From contig NZ_JAINFL010000005.1 in NCBI RefSeq assembly GCF_022458895.1, forward strand, positions 186,001-250,000: a stretch of 64,000 nt of DNA, in the 5' to 3' direction. Source of the stretch: Roseihalotalea indica (GTDB lineage: Bacteria; Bacteroidota; Bacteroidia; Cytophagales; Cyclobacteriaceae). The position numbers and the translations under genes are program-made. The notes under the pieces were generated by a model that saw only the letters and a list, made by a program, of their open reading frames with translations, had not been told where the DNA came from and did not search any database. This document shows, in pieces, positions 50,008 to 60,300 of this stretch (its first letter is position 1; each line of letters begins with the position of its first letter).

Positions 50008-50337
50008 GCCCAAAAGTACAAACACATTCTAATTTTTCAGAATTTGTGTTTTACTTTTCTTAAGATACTTTAAACAAAACAGATTTTTGTTTCGTTTTTT
50101 TTATTTAATCGAAAATATAAAATAAGCATTTGCAAAAAAAGACCGTAATTGTTGCTAATTACATCAGTCATTTGAGTCGGGTTGCATAAATAAATTATGG
50201 ACTTTTAATCAGATTGGAGCGGAAGTTGTCACTAACCAATGTACCTACAAACTTATTATTGTTTTATAGAGCCTCTTTTCAGACAAATTTTAAGAAGTAG
50301 TTATGATGAAATTTTGTGAATGTCAAATTAATACGTG
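50008..50337. other. AT-rich divergent intergenic region
   Basis: 330 bases of mostly A/T sequence (long T and A runs at 50080-50135) between the divergent TrpF-like and small conserved genes. It holds their promoters. No strong inverted repeat. A tiny frame (ATG 50303 to TGA 50338) overlaps the next start but is too short to support. Confidence 0.5.
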
Positions 50338-50580
50338 ATGAAAGCACCCGCAGTACGCAAACTAGTAGAGAATTATACAATAGATCAATTGACAGAGGCC
50401 GAGCATGCTTTGGTACAAGATCGGGATTTACCCTTCATGGTAGAAGGGAGAGATGAAAGCGAAAAATTGACTCACCTCCTTGCGGCAGCATATATTTTAG
50501 AGAGGATGAAAACTGAGAATTTAGAGTTCAGGGATGCTTTTCGAGAATATTCCCAAAGAGTAAGAGAGTCTATTAACTAA
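50338..50580 (+). CDS. small conserved Bacteroidota protein (resembles DUF6952)
   Basis: 80 residues from the ATG at 50338; a GTG one codon upstream is possible. The sequence is MKAPAVRKLVENYT, then LTEAEHALVQDRDLPFMVEG and DESEKLTHLLAAAYILERM, ending FREYSQRVRESIN. It is acidic, soluble and helical. I recall it as a short family found across Bacteroidota, possibly DUF6952, often of unknown role. It is followed after 15 bases by an intrinsic terminator. Confidence 0.75.
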   Translation: MKAPAVRKLVENYTIDQLTEAEHALVQDRDLPFMVEGRDESEKLTHLLAAAYILERMKTENLEFRDAFREYSQRVRESIN

Positions 50581-50594
50581 CAATCAGCCACTAC

Positions 50595-50622
50595 GAACGG
50601 ACAGAGATCGTTCTTTTTTTTT
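50595..50622 (+). terminator. intrinsic terminator after the small conserved gene
   Basis: GAACG (50595-50599) pairs with CGTTC (50609-50613), then T9 and GTTTTTT. A short stem but a very good T-tract on the coding strand. Confidence 0.75.
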
Positions 50623-50670
50623 GTTTTTTCCCACATTGAATGCACCTTCGTAAGGTATTTGTGATGACGA

Positions 50671-51393
50671 ATGCTAAACAATGCGATGTTGATAAGGTGT
50701 TTCTTACTGATTTTTTCAGGCTTGGTCCTTCTCTCTTGTGAGACCGAAACCATAAGTCCCTCCTCTTTACGGCTTGGTACCAGTTATTTTCCTCTTGAAG
50801 TGGGGAATTTTCGCGACTATGCTGTGCAAGACATTTCATATACTCTACAGAATGAGCCTGACACCCAGCAGTATTTTCTTAGAGAAATAATAGCAGACTC
50901 ATTTCCTGGTAATGGTGGCGAGTTTGTTTATCGATTAGAGCGCTTTTCCCGGTATGAAACTGATCAGGAATGGAAGTTAGATTCTGTTTGGACGGCTCGC
51001 ACCAATGCCCAGCGGGCCATTGTTGTTGAAAATAACCTTCCTTTTGTTAAGCTGGTCTTTCCTTTTGCTGATAATCTTCAGTGGGACGGAAATGGACTAA
51101 ATGCAAAACCTGCGGACACCTACGAACTACAATCCACTTCTGATGCGTTATTAGAAGAAATTAATAGCCCCCTAGATTCGCTACTTATGCAAAGCATAAC
51201 GGTTATACAAAGCGACATAACCTCTTTGGTAAGCGATAGTCTTTTTTCAGAAACTTACGTAGATCAGGTGGGACTTTTTTATAAAAAATCAGTTGCCCTA
51301 CAATATTGTGCTGACCAGGAGTGCTTAGGGCAATACCTAATTGAGTTTGGACGAGACTATCGGCAGACCCTTATCGCCTATGGAAAAGAATAA
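50671..51393 (+). CDS. lipoprotein of unknown function
   Basis: 240 residues; start at ATG 50671 or, five codons later, ATG 50686. Lipobox VLLSC at about residue 23. The mature part begins with TSYFPLEVGNFRDYAV, a pattern found at the start of small Bacteroidota lipoproteins, and is beta-rich (FVYRLERFSRYE, WTARTNAQRAIVVENNLPFVKLVFPF). No active site recognised. Its last 14 bases overlap the start of the downstream subtilase, so expression is coupled. It may be an anchoring or chaperone-type partner of that protease, an inference from the overlap alone. Confidence 0.7.
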   Translation: MLNNAMLIRCFLLIFSGLVLLSCETETISPSSLRLGTSYFPLEVGNFRDYAVQDISYTLQNEPDTQQYFLREIIADSFPGNGGEFVYRLERFSRYETDQEWKLDSVWTARTNAQRAIVVENNLPFVKLVFPFADNLQWDGNGLNAKPADTYELQSTSDALLEEINSPLDSLLMQSITVIQSDITSLVSDSLFSETYVDQVGLFYKKSVALQYCADQECLGQYLIEFGRDYRQTLIAYGKE

Positions 51394-53062
51394 CAGATCA
51401 ACTTCTCACACATTTTCTGCATTCAGCATCATATTTTTACTTTGCCTGGCATCTGAACCAGCCTGGGCTCAGTTACAGCAGCAGTACATGATATTTTTTT
51501 CTGATAAAGATACTATTCAGTATTCAATTCAGCGCCCGGAGGAATTTCTTTCGGAAAGGGCACTGGAGCGGCGTAATAAACAAAATATTTCCGTTGACTT
51601 ATCGGATCTTCCGGTAAATACGCTGTACATAGATTCAGTTGAGGCGCTGGGGGTAGATGTGATATACCCATCGAAGTGGTTCAATGCAGCCCTGGTAGAA
51701 GGCTCAGAAGAAGATATGAACCAACTTACTTCATTAGATTTTGTACTGTATGCTGAACTGGTAAAACCTAAAGGTCGGAGTGAAAAGCAAAGTGGAGCAT
51801 CAGGTGGGGGCGCATCTTACGGAAGGTCAAGCAAGAAGAAAAAAATTTCTAAGCGCACTGAGGAGCTAGTAAACCAGGAGCAGAACCAAATGCTGGGCAT
51901 CGATGCCATGCATGACATGGGGTATCATGGGGAAGGAGTTTTTGTGGCGGTTTTTGACGGTGGCTTTCGCGGAGTCGACAACTCGGCATTCTTTGAGCAT
52001 TTATATAACAACGAACAGTTAAAGCTGACTTATGATTTTGTGGGAAATAGCCCGAATGTATATCAGTATGGTCAGCACGGAACTGAGGCATTATCCTGCA
52101 TAGCTGCTTACCAGCCGGGTATTTTAGAAGCAGGTGCCTATGCGGCTGATATCATGCTCTGCATTACCGAAGAATCTGGCTCAGAATACCGCATTGAAGA
52201 ATACAACTGGCTATTTGCTGCCGAAAAAGCCGATAGTGCCGGGGTAGATGTCATTAGCACTTCGCTAGGGTATACGACCTTTGACGATGGCGAAATGAGC
52301 TACTCTTACGGAGATCTAGACGGTAAAACGGCCGCTATTACCCGGGCAGCCCGTATGGCTACGGCCAAAGGTATGATCTGTGTGGTTAGTGCAGGTAATG
52401 AAGGCTCAGGGCGCTGGCGTTATATCTCGCCGCCCGCCGATGCGCCGGATGTACTGGCTGTTGGCGCAGTAAGTAACAGTCAGTTTCGGGTATCTTTCAG
52501 TTCTTTCGGCCCCACATCTGACGGGCGCATAAAACCAGATGTTGCCGCATTAGGATTGCAGACGGTGGTTGTAGATGCGCAAGATCGGGTAACCCGTTCT
52601 AATGGAACCTCGTTTTCGGCTCCTTTAATTGCCGGATTTACGGCTGGAGCGCGCCAGGCTTTCCCAGATGCCACCAATCTGGAAGTTATGGATAAGATCC
52701 GCCTGGCAGGTAATCAGGCCATGACACCCGATAACGAACTTGGCTATGGGATTCCGAACTTCGCAGTTTTGATGGAAGAGGTTCCATTAGCAGTAGACAA
52801 TATTCAGGCAGTATCCCGCTATACCGTTTCACCAAATCCTATTAATTCCGGTGATTTGTTTGTAGAATCTGCGGCCGGAGTAGATGAGCCTCTAGAGGTA
52901 TATGTGTACAACAGTACAGGGCAGTTAATTCTCCAAAAGCACGTGCCCGTAACGGCTGATGATTCTTTTACCATAGATACTTCTTATTTACAGCAAGGAG
53001 TGTATATCTTGCACATTTTAAGTCGCGCCGCTTCGGATACGGTCAAGATTATAAAATTTTAG
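51380..53062 (+). CDS. T9SS-exported subtilisin-like serine protease (S8)
   Basis: 560 residues from the ATG at 51380. Signal peptide 1-30 (ending PAWAQ). A propeptide region with a Ser/Gly/Lys linker (about 130-160) precedes the S8 catalytic domain: Asp193 in VFDGGF, His233 in GQHGTEA, oxyanion Asn340 in SAGNEG, and Ser411 in GTSFSAP. The last 75 residues are a T9SS type A sorting domain (SPNPINSGDLFVES, VYNSTGQLILQ, LQQGVYILHI). The protease is secreted or surface-bound via T9SS. The gene overlaps the upstream lipoprotein gene by 14 bases and is four bases from rpe. Confidence 0.95.
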   Translation: MEKNNRSTSHTFSAFSIIFLLCLASEPAWAQLQQQYMIFFSDKDTIQYSIQRPEEFLSERALERRNKQNISVDLSDLPVNTLYIDSVEALGVDVIYPSKWFNAALVEGSEEDMNQLTSLDFVLYAELVKPKGRSEKQSGASGGGASYGRSSKKKKISKRTEELVNQEQNQMLGIDAMHDMGYHGEGVFVAVFDGGFRGVDNSAFFEHLYNNEQLKLTYDFVGNSPNVYQYGQHGTEALSCIAAYQPGILEAGAYAADIMLCITEESGSEYRIEEYNWLFAAEKADSAGVDVISTSLGYTTFDDGEMSYSYGDLDGKTAAITRAARMATAKGMICVVSAGNEGSGRWRYISPPADAPDVLAVGAVSNSQFRVSFSSFGPTSDGRIKPDVAALGLQTVVVDAQDRVTRSNGTSFSAPLIAGFTAGARQAFPDATNLEVMDKIRLAGNQAMTPDNELGYGIPNFAVLMEEVPLAVDNIQAVSRYTVSPNPINSGDLFVESAAGVDEPLEVYVYNSTGQLILQKHVPVTADDSFTIDTSYLQQGVYILHILSRAASDTVKIIKF

Positions 53063-53066
53063 GTGA

Positions 53067-53723
53067 ATGAAATACATAGCTCCCTCAATACTAGCCGCTG
53101 ATTTCGGTAATCTCCAGCAAGCCATCGAGATGCTTAATCAAAGTGAAGCTGACTGGATTCATGTAGATGTCATGGACGGAGTATTTGTACCCAATATCTC
53201 ATTCGGCATGCCGGTGATCAAAGCAATTGAGCCCCATGCTAAAAAACCGCTGGATGTACACCTGATGATTACTGATCCTGACCGGTACCTGGAAGATTTT
53301 CAACAACTGGGTGCCGACCGGCTGACGGTTCATTATGAAGCCTGTCCTCATTTGCACCGCACTGTGCAACACATCAAAGAATTGGGTTGTAAAGCTGGCG
53401 TAGCTATCAATCCTCATACATCGGTTCATTTGCTGGAAGATATTCTCGCCGATGTAGATTTGGTGCTGGTGATGTCAGTAAATCCCGGTTTTGGTGGACA
53501 GGAATTTATAGAGAGAACCTATCATAAAGTGCGGGAATTGAAGAAGTTAATACAGGTAACCAATTCGTCAGCCCTGATTGAAGTGGATGGTGGGGTAAGC
53601 ACAAAAAATGCAGCTCAGTTATCCGAAGCAGGGGTTAATGCCTTTGTTGCCGGAAGTTTTGTGTTCAAGTCGGAAGACCCGGTAGAAACCATTGCAAATT
53701 TGAAGCAGGCAGTGGCTTTATGA
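53067..53723 (+). CDS. rpe: ribulose-phosphate 3-epimerase
   Basis: 218 residues, a full-length TIM-barrel. Signatures: APSILAADFGNL, WIHVDVMDGVFVPNISFG (metal-binding His and Asp), LDVHLMI, VMSVNPGFGGQEFI, and IEVDGGVS near residue 172. It interconverts ribulose-5-phosphate and xylulose-5-phosphate in the pentose phosphate pathway, in the cytoplasm. It sits between a secreted protease and a TonB receptor; the four-base gap before it and the ATGA overlap after it indicate one transcript. Such mixing of central-metabolic and envelope genes is positional only. Confidence 0.96.
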   Translation: MKYIAPSILAADFGNLQQAIEMLNQSEADWIHVDVMDGVFVPNISFGMPVIKAIEPHAKKPLDVHLMITDPDRYLEDFQQLGADRLTVHYEACPHLHRTVQHIKELGCKAGVAINPHTSVHLLEDILADVDLVLVMSVNPGFGGQEFIERTYHKVRELKKLIQVTNSSALIEVDGGVSTKNAAQLSEAGVNAFVAGSFVFKSEDPVETIANLKQAVAL

Positions 53724-56101
53724 GGATAATATGGTGGCGATGTGCGTTAGTACTGTGGTGGATGGGAATAAGTCTATCTGCCTGGGCGCAACAGGCAGTC
53801 GTTAAAGGCACTGTTCAGGATAGCACCCGGCAACGCCTGGCCGATGTAGCCATATCAGTGCAGGGAAGCGAACAGGGCGTGGTGACTGATCAATCAGGTT
53901 TTTTTCAACTTACCCTCAGGCCAGGTGCTCATGATCTGGTTTTCTCCCACCTGGAATATACCAATATTCTGCGACAGGTAAACGTTAAACTTGGTGATAC
54001 GCTTACGTTGGCAGTTACCCTTAGCCCCGATATTCGGATACTGGAGCAGGTAGAAGTCATTGCCAACACTAACGATGATAGCCGTATGGTCCCAGGGTTA
54101 GTGAAGCTCGATCCGCAAACGGCTCAGAATGTTCCCTCTGCTTTTCAAGACTTCAACCGTATTTTGGTTACCTTACCCGGAGTGGTGAGTAACAACGAAC
54201 TGAGTTCTAACTATTCAGTAAGGGGCGGTAATTACGATGAAAATCTGGTATATGTGAATAATATACCGGTATATAGACCTTTCCTGATCCGGGCCGGGCA
54301 GCAGGAAGGTTTAAGCTTTATTAATCCTGATCTGGTAGCCGATGTGGCTTTTTCATCCGGGGGCTGGCAGGCTAAGTATGGCGATAAGTTATCGTCCAGT
54401 CTTAATGTGCGCTACAAAAAACCAACCCAAACCGACGCTTCTCTGCGAGCGGGATTGTTGGGAGGAGCTGCCCATTTGGAAGGTAGTTTTAAAAATGGCT
54501 CATACATTGCCGGAGTGCGACATAAACGATCTCAGTACTTATTAGGAACCCTGGAAATTGACGGTCAGTACCAGCCCCAATTTACCGATGTTCAGTCGTA
54601 TGTCAGTTATGATCTGGATGGTGATGAGAACGAGGCTAAAAGTGAAATTGGATTATTAGTGGCTTACGCCAACAATAATTATCGTGTACAGCCTGAAAGT
54701 CGGGAGACCAGTTTCGGCACGCTACAGGAATCATACCGACTCTTTGTAGGGTATGCCGGACAGGAAAATCTCACGTACCAGACGTTTCAGGCCGGCTCGC
54801 AGTGGACATACCGTATTAACGAGCGGTGGAGTTCCCGGCTGATTGGTTCCTGGGTTTCCACCCAAGAGCGAGAATATTTCGATCTGATTGCAGCTTATCG
54901 CTTGTGCGATGTGGCAATTGGCGGTGATTTGCAGGTGAACGAATGTGCTACTATTCTGGGGCTGGGGGTTAACCTTGATCACGCTCGTAACAAGCTAAGA
55001 GCAAATATTTTTAGCCTGGAAAACCGGATGGCTTACATTCTAAATCCCAGCAATACACTGGAGTTCGGAGTGGGGGTAAGCCGTGAAGAGTTTCAGGACG
55101 AGCTTTCTGAATATTTATTAAGTGATTCAGCCGATTACGTTACGGTAGAGCGTACTGCAAGCAACGAATTACAGTTAGACTCCCGCCGCTTCACTGCTTT
55201 TATACAGAATACCACTGAGCTGGAAAATATTCATACGATCAATTACGGTGTGCGGGTCAATTACTGGAATGTAAATCAGCAACTGTTGGTTAGTCCCCGA
55301 GTGCAATATGCATTTCGGCCTCCAATGCTAAATAATGTAGTTTTTCGGGCCGCCGCCGGATTATATCAGCAACCTCCGTTTTACCGGGAGCTGCGGGACC
55401 GGGAAGGGGAGTTGCATACGGATGTAAAAGCCCAATCGTCAGTGCATGCAATTGCCGGAGTTGACTATCGGTTTGAGATGTTTGGCCGGGAATTTACCTT
55501 GCTCACCGAGATGTATTACAAGCATTTGTACAACGTGATTCCTTACGATATCGATAACGTGCGTATTCGCTACTTTGCCGAGAATAACGCGAAAGCCTAC
55601 GCCACTGGTATCGATGCCCGGGTGAGTGGAGAGTTTATTCCGGGCGCCGAATCCTGGTTTAGTCTTGGGTTATTGCGTACCCGTGAGGATGTGGAAGGTG
55701 ATAATCGCGGTTACATACGTCGCCCTTCAGATCAGTTAGTCAATCTAGGTGTTTTCTTTCAGGATCATCTTCCTAACGATCCTACCATGCGAGTATACCT
55801 AAGCCTGCTGTATGGCTCGGGGTTGCCATTTGGGCCGCCCAATAATGACGAAAATCGTAATGCTTTTAATGGGCGTGATTATAAACGAGTAGATCTGGGG
55901 TTTTCCAAACAGATACGCCTGAACCGAACCAGCCAACGTAAAGTGTTTGAGTCTCTCTGGGTCGGGCTGGAAGTGCTAAATGCTCTAAAAGTTGGAAATG
56001 TCATTTCGTATACGTGGGTAGAAGACGTGTATAATCGCCAAATTGGGGTACCAAACCGCTTATCAGCCCGTTTTATTAACCTGAATATAATTGTTCGCTA
56101 A
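53720..56101 (+). CDS. TonB-dependent outer-membrane receptor
   Basis: 793 residues. Signal peptide 1-24 (ending AWAQQ). Residues about 25-110 are a carboxypeptidase-like regulatory domain (VKGTVQDSTRQRLADVAISVQGSEQ), then the plug (about 120-230: QDFNRILVTLPGVVSNNELS, NYSVRGGNYDENLVYVNNIPVYRPF), and a 22-strand barrel ending with VPNRLSARFINLNIIVR. No SusD partner and no linked iron or vitamin genes, so the ligand cannot be named. The start overlaps rpe by four bases. Confidence 0.93.
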   Translation: MRIIWWRCALVLWWMGISLSAWAQQAVVKGTVQDSTRQRLADVAISVQGSEQGVVTDQSGFFQLTLRPGAHDLVFSHLEYTNILRQVNVKLGDTLTLAVTLSPDIRILEQVEVIANTNDDSRMVPGLVKLDPQTAQNVPSAFQDFNRILVTLPGVVSNNELSSNYSVRGGNYDENLVYVNNIPVYRPFLIRAGQQEGLSFINPDLVADVAFSSGGWQAKYGDKLSSSLNVRYKKPTQTDASLRAGLLGGAAHLEGSFKNGSYIAGVRHKRSQYLLGTLEIDGQYQPQFTDVQSYVSYDLDGDENEAKSEIGLLVAYANNNYRVQPESRETSFGTLQESYRLFVGYAGQENLTYQTFQAGSQWTYRINERWSSRLIGSWVSTQEREYFDLIAAYRLCDVAIGGDLQVNECATILGLGVNLDHARNKLRANIFSLENRMAYILNPSNTLEFGVGVSREEFQDELSEYLLSDSADYVTVERTASNELQLDSRRFTAFIQNTTELENIHTINYGVRVNYWNVNQQLLVSPRVQYAFRPPMLNNVVFRAAAGLYQQPPFYRELRDREGELHTDVKAQSSVHAIAGVDYRFEMFGREFTLLTEMYYKHLYNVIPYDIDNVRIRYFAENNAKAYATGIDARVSGEFIPGAESWFSLGLLRTREDVEGDNRGYIRRPSDQLVNLGVFFQDHLPNDPTMRVYLSLLYGSGLPFGPPNNDENRNAFNGRDYKRVDLGFSKQIRLNRTSQRKVFESLWVGLEVLNALKVGNVISYTWVEDVYNRQIGVPNRLSARFINLNIIVR

Positions 56102-56233
56102 CCTATCAAAGGTTTAAAAGGATAGTGTATGGAAAAGTGAAATATCCTGTAAAGCAGCAGGGTTGAGGCGCAAAAGCTTCTTTATGTTTCTTAAGGATGC
56201 GCGCCTGATTTCAGCAAAATGTTGGAGTGCTTT

Positions 56234-57232
56234 TTAAGCGGCTAACAGAAAATCAATACCTTCCCGATAACCTTTCGCTACCAGAAAATCCCGAATTTTT
56301 TCGCGTTGGCCACGATTAGCCACGTAGGATAAAACGAAATACTCACCCGGAGAGGCAATATCTTCATAGAAGATGCATGGCCGCTCCTGCGTTTTGTTAC
56401 GGACTACATCAATATAAGCCACAATTTGCACTCCTTCATTTCCCAACAGCCGAGCCCGCTGTCGTGATTTGCGTCCGGCACCCCATACCACTACTTTAGG
56501 GTAAAAAGGGTTCTTTTGCTTGAGCCAGAGAGCCAGGAAATGGGTTTTAATTCGATAAAATGCCTCCGTTGAATAACGTGGGTGCGTACGGGTAAGCCTG
56601 TTGGCAGAATCGTGCCAGTCTAAAACAACATCATCAATTTTTGCCATCTTTGCGCCCTGCGCAAGCCAACGAAGTATCAGTTCGTAATCTTCCGGGAAAT
56701 CACCGTCGCGGTAACTGCCGTATTGCTCCAGGCATTCCCGGCGGAACATGATGGTTGGATTGATCAGGGGGAGTTCAACAAACCGGTTCAGCATAATTTG
56801 TTCGGGTAACACAATGCCATTCACCCAATGCACGTAATGTTGCATGCCTGGTTGAGATACAGAAGATTGGTACCGAACCTGACCACTCACTAAGCTAATT
56901 CCAGGGTAATGCTGGAGGAAGTTAAGTTGTTTCTCCAAACGGGTAGGGTGAGCAAAATCATCAGCATCCATACGAGCAATATAGCTGCCTGTAGCATGAG
57001 TTAATCCAGTATTAAAGGCATGGGCAACCCCCACTGTTGACTCATGAAAAATTCTAATTCGTTCATCAGACTGAGCATAACTTTGTGCAATAATAGTACT
57101 ACCATCAGAAGAATTGTTGTCAACTAAAATGAGTTCCCATCTCTGAAAAGTTTGCTCAGTAATGCTTGAAATGGATCTCGTTAGAGTTTTTTCTGCATCA
57201 AGAAAGGGAATGATAACGGAGATTGTTGACAT
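56234..57232 (-). CDS. glycosyltransferase family 2
   Basis: 332 residues. GT-A fold: SVIIPFLDAEKTLTRSISSI, LVDNNSSDGSTIIAQSYA, and the metal motif ARMDADDFAHP (DxD). The acceptor-side region contains DFPEDYELILRWLAQG (ED motif). The C-terminal 90 residues (VVVWGAGRKSRQRARLLGNEG, then VAYIDVV) look like an added Rossmann-like domain, which some bacterial GT2 enzymes carry. It likely transfers a sugar to a polysaccharide or glycolipid. The gene is isolated, between two convergent or divergent neighbours. Confidence 0.92.
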   Translation of the reverse strand: MSTISVIIPFLDAEKTLTRSISSITEQTFQRWELILVDNNSSDGSTIIAQSYAQSDERIRIFHESTVGVAHAFNTGLTHATGSYIARMDADDFAHPTRLEKQLNFLQHYPGISLVSGQVRYQSSVSQPGMQHYVHWVNGIVLPEQIMLNRFVELPLINPTIMFRRECLEQYGSYRDGDFPEDYELILRWLAQGAKMAKIDDVVLDWHDSANRLTRTHPRYSTEAFYRIKTHFLALWLKQKNPFYPKVVVWGAGRKSRQRARLLGNEGVQIVAYIDVVRNKTQERPCIFYEDIASPGEYFVLSYVANRGQREKIRDFLVAKGYREGIDFLLAA

Positions 57233-57372
57233 ATTATAGAAGGAAAATACTTACCATATAAGAGTGATATGCGCAAATGCAATGTAAGAAAATTTAAAAA
57301 AAGTGAAGATAGTACTTCTTAGTGCAACTGGTACTAGCATTGTGGTTAAGTGGGCAGATTTGAACTTGAACC

Positions 57373-60300
57373 ATGAAGTATTTATTACCACTTATCTTAC
57401 TGTTTAGCGCGTATACTGCGTGGGGCCAGAACAATTGTACCAACCGTTCTATCTTTGATTGGGACGATGCCGATAAACAAGGAAACCCGGATGGTCAGAG
57501 TTTCACTGTTGATGGAGTCAATCTTTCGTTCACTCTGATAGATAATAACAACCGGGTTGACGACGCTAACTTTCAGCCGGATAATACCTACGGGGCTACT
57601 GCCTTACGGTGGATTCAAAATCTCACCAATAACGGAGAAAGTTCTACACTCAACATTGACATGGGGGCAAGTGGCCTGACTGACCTTTGCTTCTTGATCT
57701 ACGGAATTAACGGTAATGACCAAGTGACAGTAACTGGCAGCTTTAATGGGAACAATACACCCTTTCAAGCAAGCATAGCCGGTACTGATGGGTTTGGCAT
57801 TAATATCATTCAAGTGTGTTTTACCGGTACTGTAGATGAATTTAACGTTGTTTTTTATAGTAATGCCGGAGGTGATCCGCCCAATCAGGCTATCGCTTTC
57901 GGTGATTTTGAATGGTGCAACGTGCAGGATAAGGATGATGATGGAGTATTGGATAGTATTGACCTGGATGATGATAACGATGGTATTCTGGATACCGATG
58001 AAGGTACGGCAGACTCCGATGGTGATGGCTTTGCAAATGATCATGATATTGACTCCGATGGTGACGGAATCCCGGATAACATTGAAGGGCAGTCCACGGC
58101 AGCCTATGTGGCACCCAGCGGTAATGATACGGATGGTGACGGGCTGGATGATAGCTATGACCCTGACAACGGCGGAACCGCAATTACCCTGGTTGATACT
58201 GATGCAGACACAACTTTTGATTATCTCGATGACGATTCGGATGATGATGGCGTAGGTGACCTTATTGAGGGAAATGATATAGATTTCAACGGTCTGGCTG
58301 ATCTTACCCCCGACACAGGTGGTAATAGAAACCCTTCGGGAATTGATACCGATGGCGATGGTCTTGATGATAGTTTTGACGCTATTGATGGATGGATTAC
58401 CGCCGGAAATACCGGGCTTCTCGGGCGAAACACCATTCCGGAAAGTGTGCTGGATAATAATACTGAGTATAACTTCCGTGATACTGATGACGATGGCGAT
58501 GGTATTAACACAGCTGATGAATTAACGGATAGCAATGGCGATGGAATACCGGAATTTGTGCAGGCGTGTGAGGATGGTTCAATTCTGGACTTTGATGATT
58601 ATGCTGTAGGATCTACCCCCGGCCCGTTCTATGTAGATGGAGTAACCATTACGTTTGAATTTGCCGATGCGTCCGGAAATGTACTGAGTTATTCAGTTGA
58701 CGAAGAACTGCTGGATGCAGCCAATAATATTTATAGCGAACATTACGTGCGAGTACTGCAAAATTTAGAAACTTCTTCTCAGTATAGTTTCCTGAAAATA
58801 AAATTTAGTCGTCCGTTAAAAGGCTTCCGGTTTAACCTCATTGATGTAGACAAAGCCTCCCCCCAATTTACCGATTACCTGTCAATGAATGTGTATTCTG
58901 ATGCTGATGTTATTGTGTTGGATAGTACCAATATTATTCCGGGGAGATTTAATCAGTTAGATGCTAATAATTTTGTAGAAGGACTGGCTAACTCAGACCC
59001 TACTGACTATTTTGGTAATGTGCATATAGCGGTTGGTCAGACGGTAGATTCACTGATTATTCGTTATGCAAATCCGGATGCTGGTCTCAACGGTGGTGCT
59101 AATGATCAGGCCATGGGCGTGGGAGATTTTACCTGGTGCGGTATTGATAGCGATTTTGATGAGGTATTGGATTTTGCCGATAGAGACGATAACAACAATG
59201 GTATTTTAGATATTGTTGAAGCGGGCGGGATAGATGGCGTAGATACTGATCCTTCCGGAGATGCCGATAATGATAAAATTCCTAACTATCAGGATGCTGA
59301 CTTTGCCGGCTTTACAGATGTCAACGCTGATGGAATTGACGATAATGTTGATTACGATCTGGATGGAATTCCGGATCATCTCGACAAAGATACTGATAAT
59401 GATGGCCTACCCGATGCGGTAGAGGCGAATGGGGGCACGCTTCCTCAAAATATGGATACCGATGGCAACTATTCAGCAGCGTATGTAGCCACGGCTACCG
59501 ATGCTGACGGTGATGGTATTATTGCTGAATTAGATCCTGACGAAGGCGGTACAGCCCTTGCCGTGAATAACTCGGATGGTGATGCTGTGGCTGATTTTCG
59601 CGATCTGGATTCTGACAACGACGGTATTCCTGATCTGGTGGAAGCCGGCGGTGAGGATGCAGACAATAACGGGCAGGTAGATAATTTTACCGATACGGAT
59701 GGTGATGGTTTTTCCGGACAGTATGACCCGGATAATTTTGGAACTACTCTGTTGGAGGGACCGCTGACCAAACAGGCTCGTAATACGGATAAAGATGCCT
59801 ATCCCGATTACCGCGATGCTGATGCCGATGCCGATGGAATTCCTGATAATATTGAGGCCCAGACTACTGCAGGCTTTGTGGCGGCCGGTACTACAGACAC
59901 CGATGGAGACGGATGGGGCGATGAATACGATCCAGATAATGGTGGAACTGCAATTGCCATTGTAGACACTGATAACGACGGTACGGCAGACTACTGGGAC
60001 ACCGATTCGGATAATGATGGAGTGATTGATAAAATAGAAGCCAGGGATGCCGATCGTGATGGAAAAGCAGATGTGGGAAGCGCGAATAATGATGCCGATA
60101 ATGATGGTTTAGATGATAACTACGATCCCGACAGTGGTGGAACTGCCGCACCTTTACAATCCTCAGATGCCGATCAAATCCCCGATTATCGAGATATTGA
60201 TGATGACAATGATGGGATACTAACCAGCAGTGAAGATGCCAATGGTAATGGTAAATACAATGATGATTTCACACAGGGTGGGGGTACAGTCCCAGACTAT

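Noticed and set aside
50303..50338. Eleven-codon leader frame overlapping the start of the small conserved gene (TGATG)
   Set aside because: Too short to distinguish from chance; no regulatory residue pattern and no attenuator hairpin between it and the gene.
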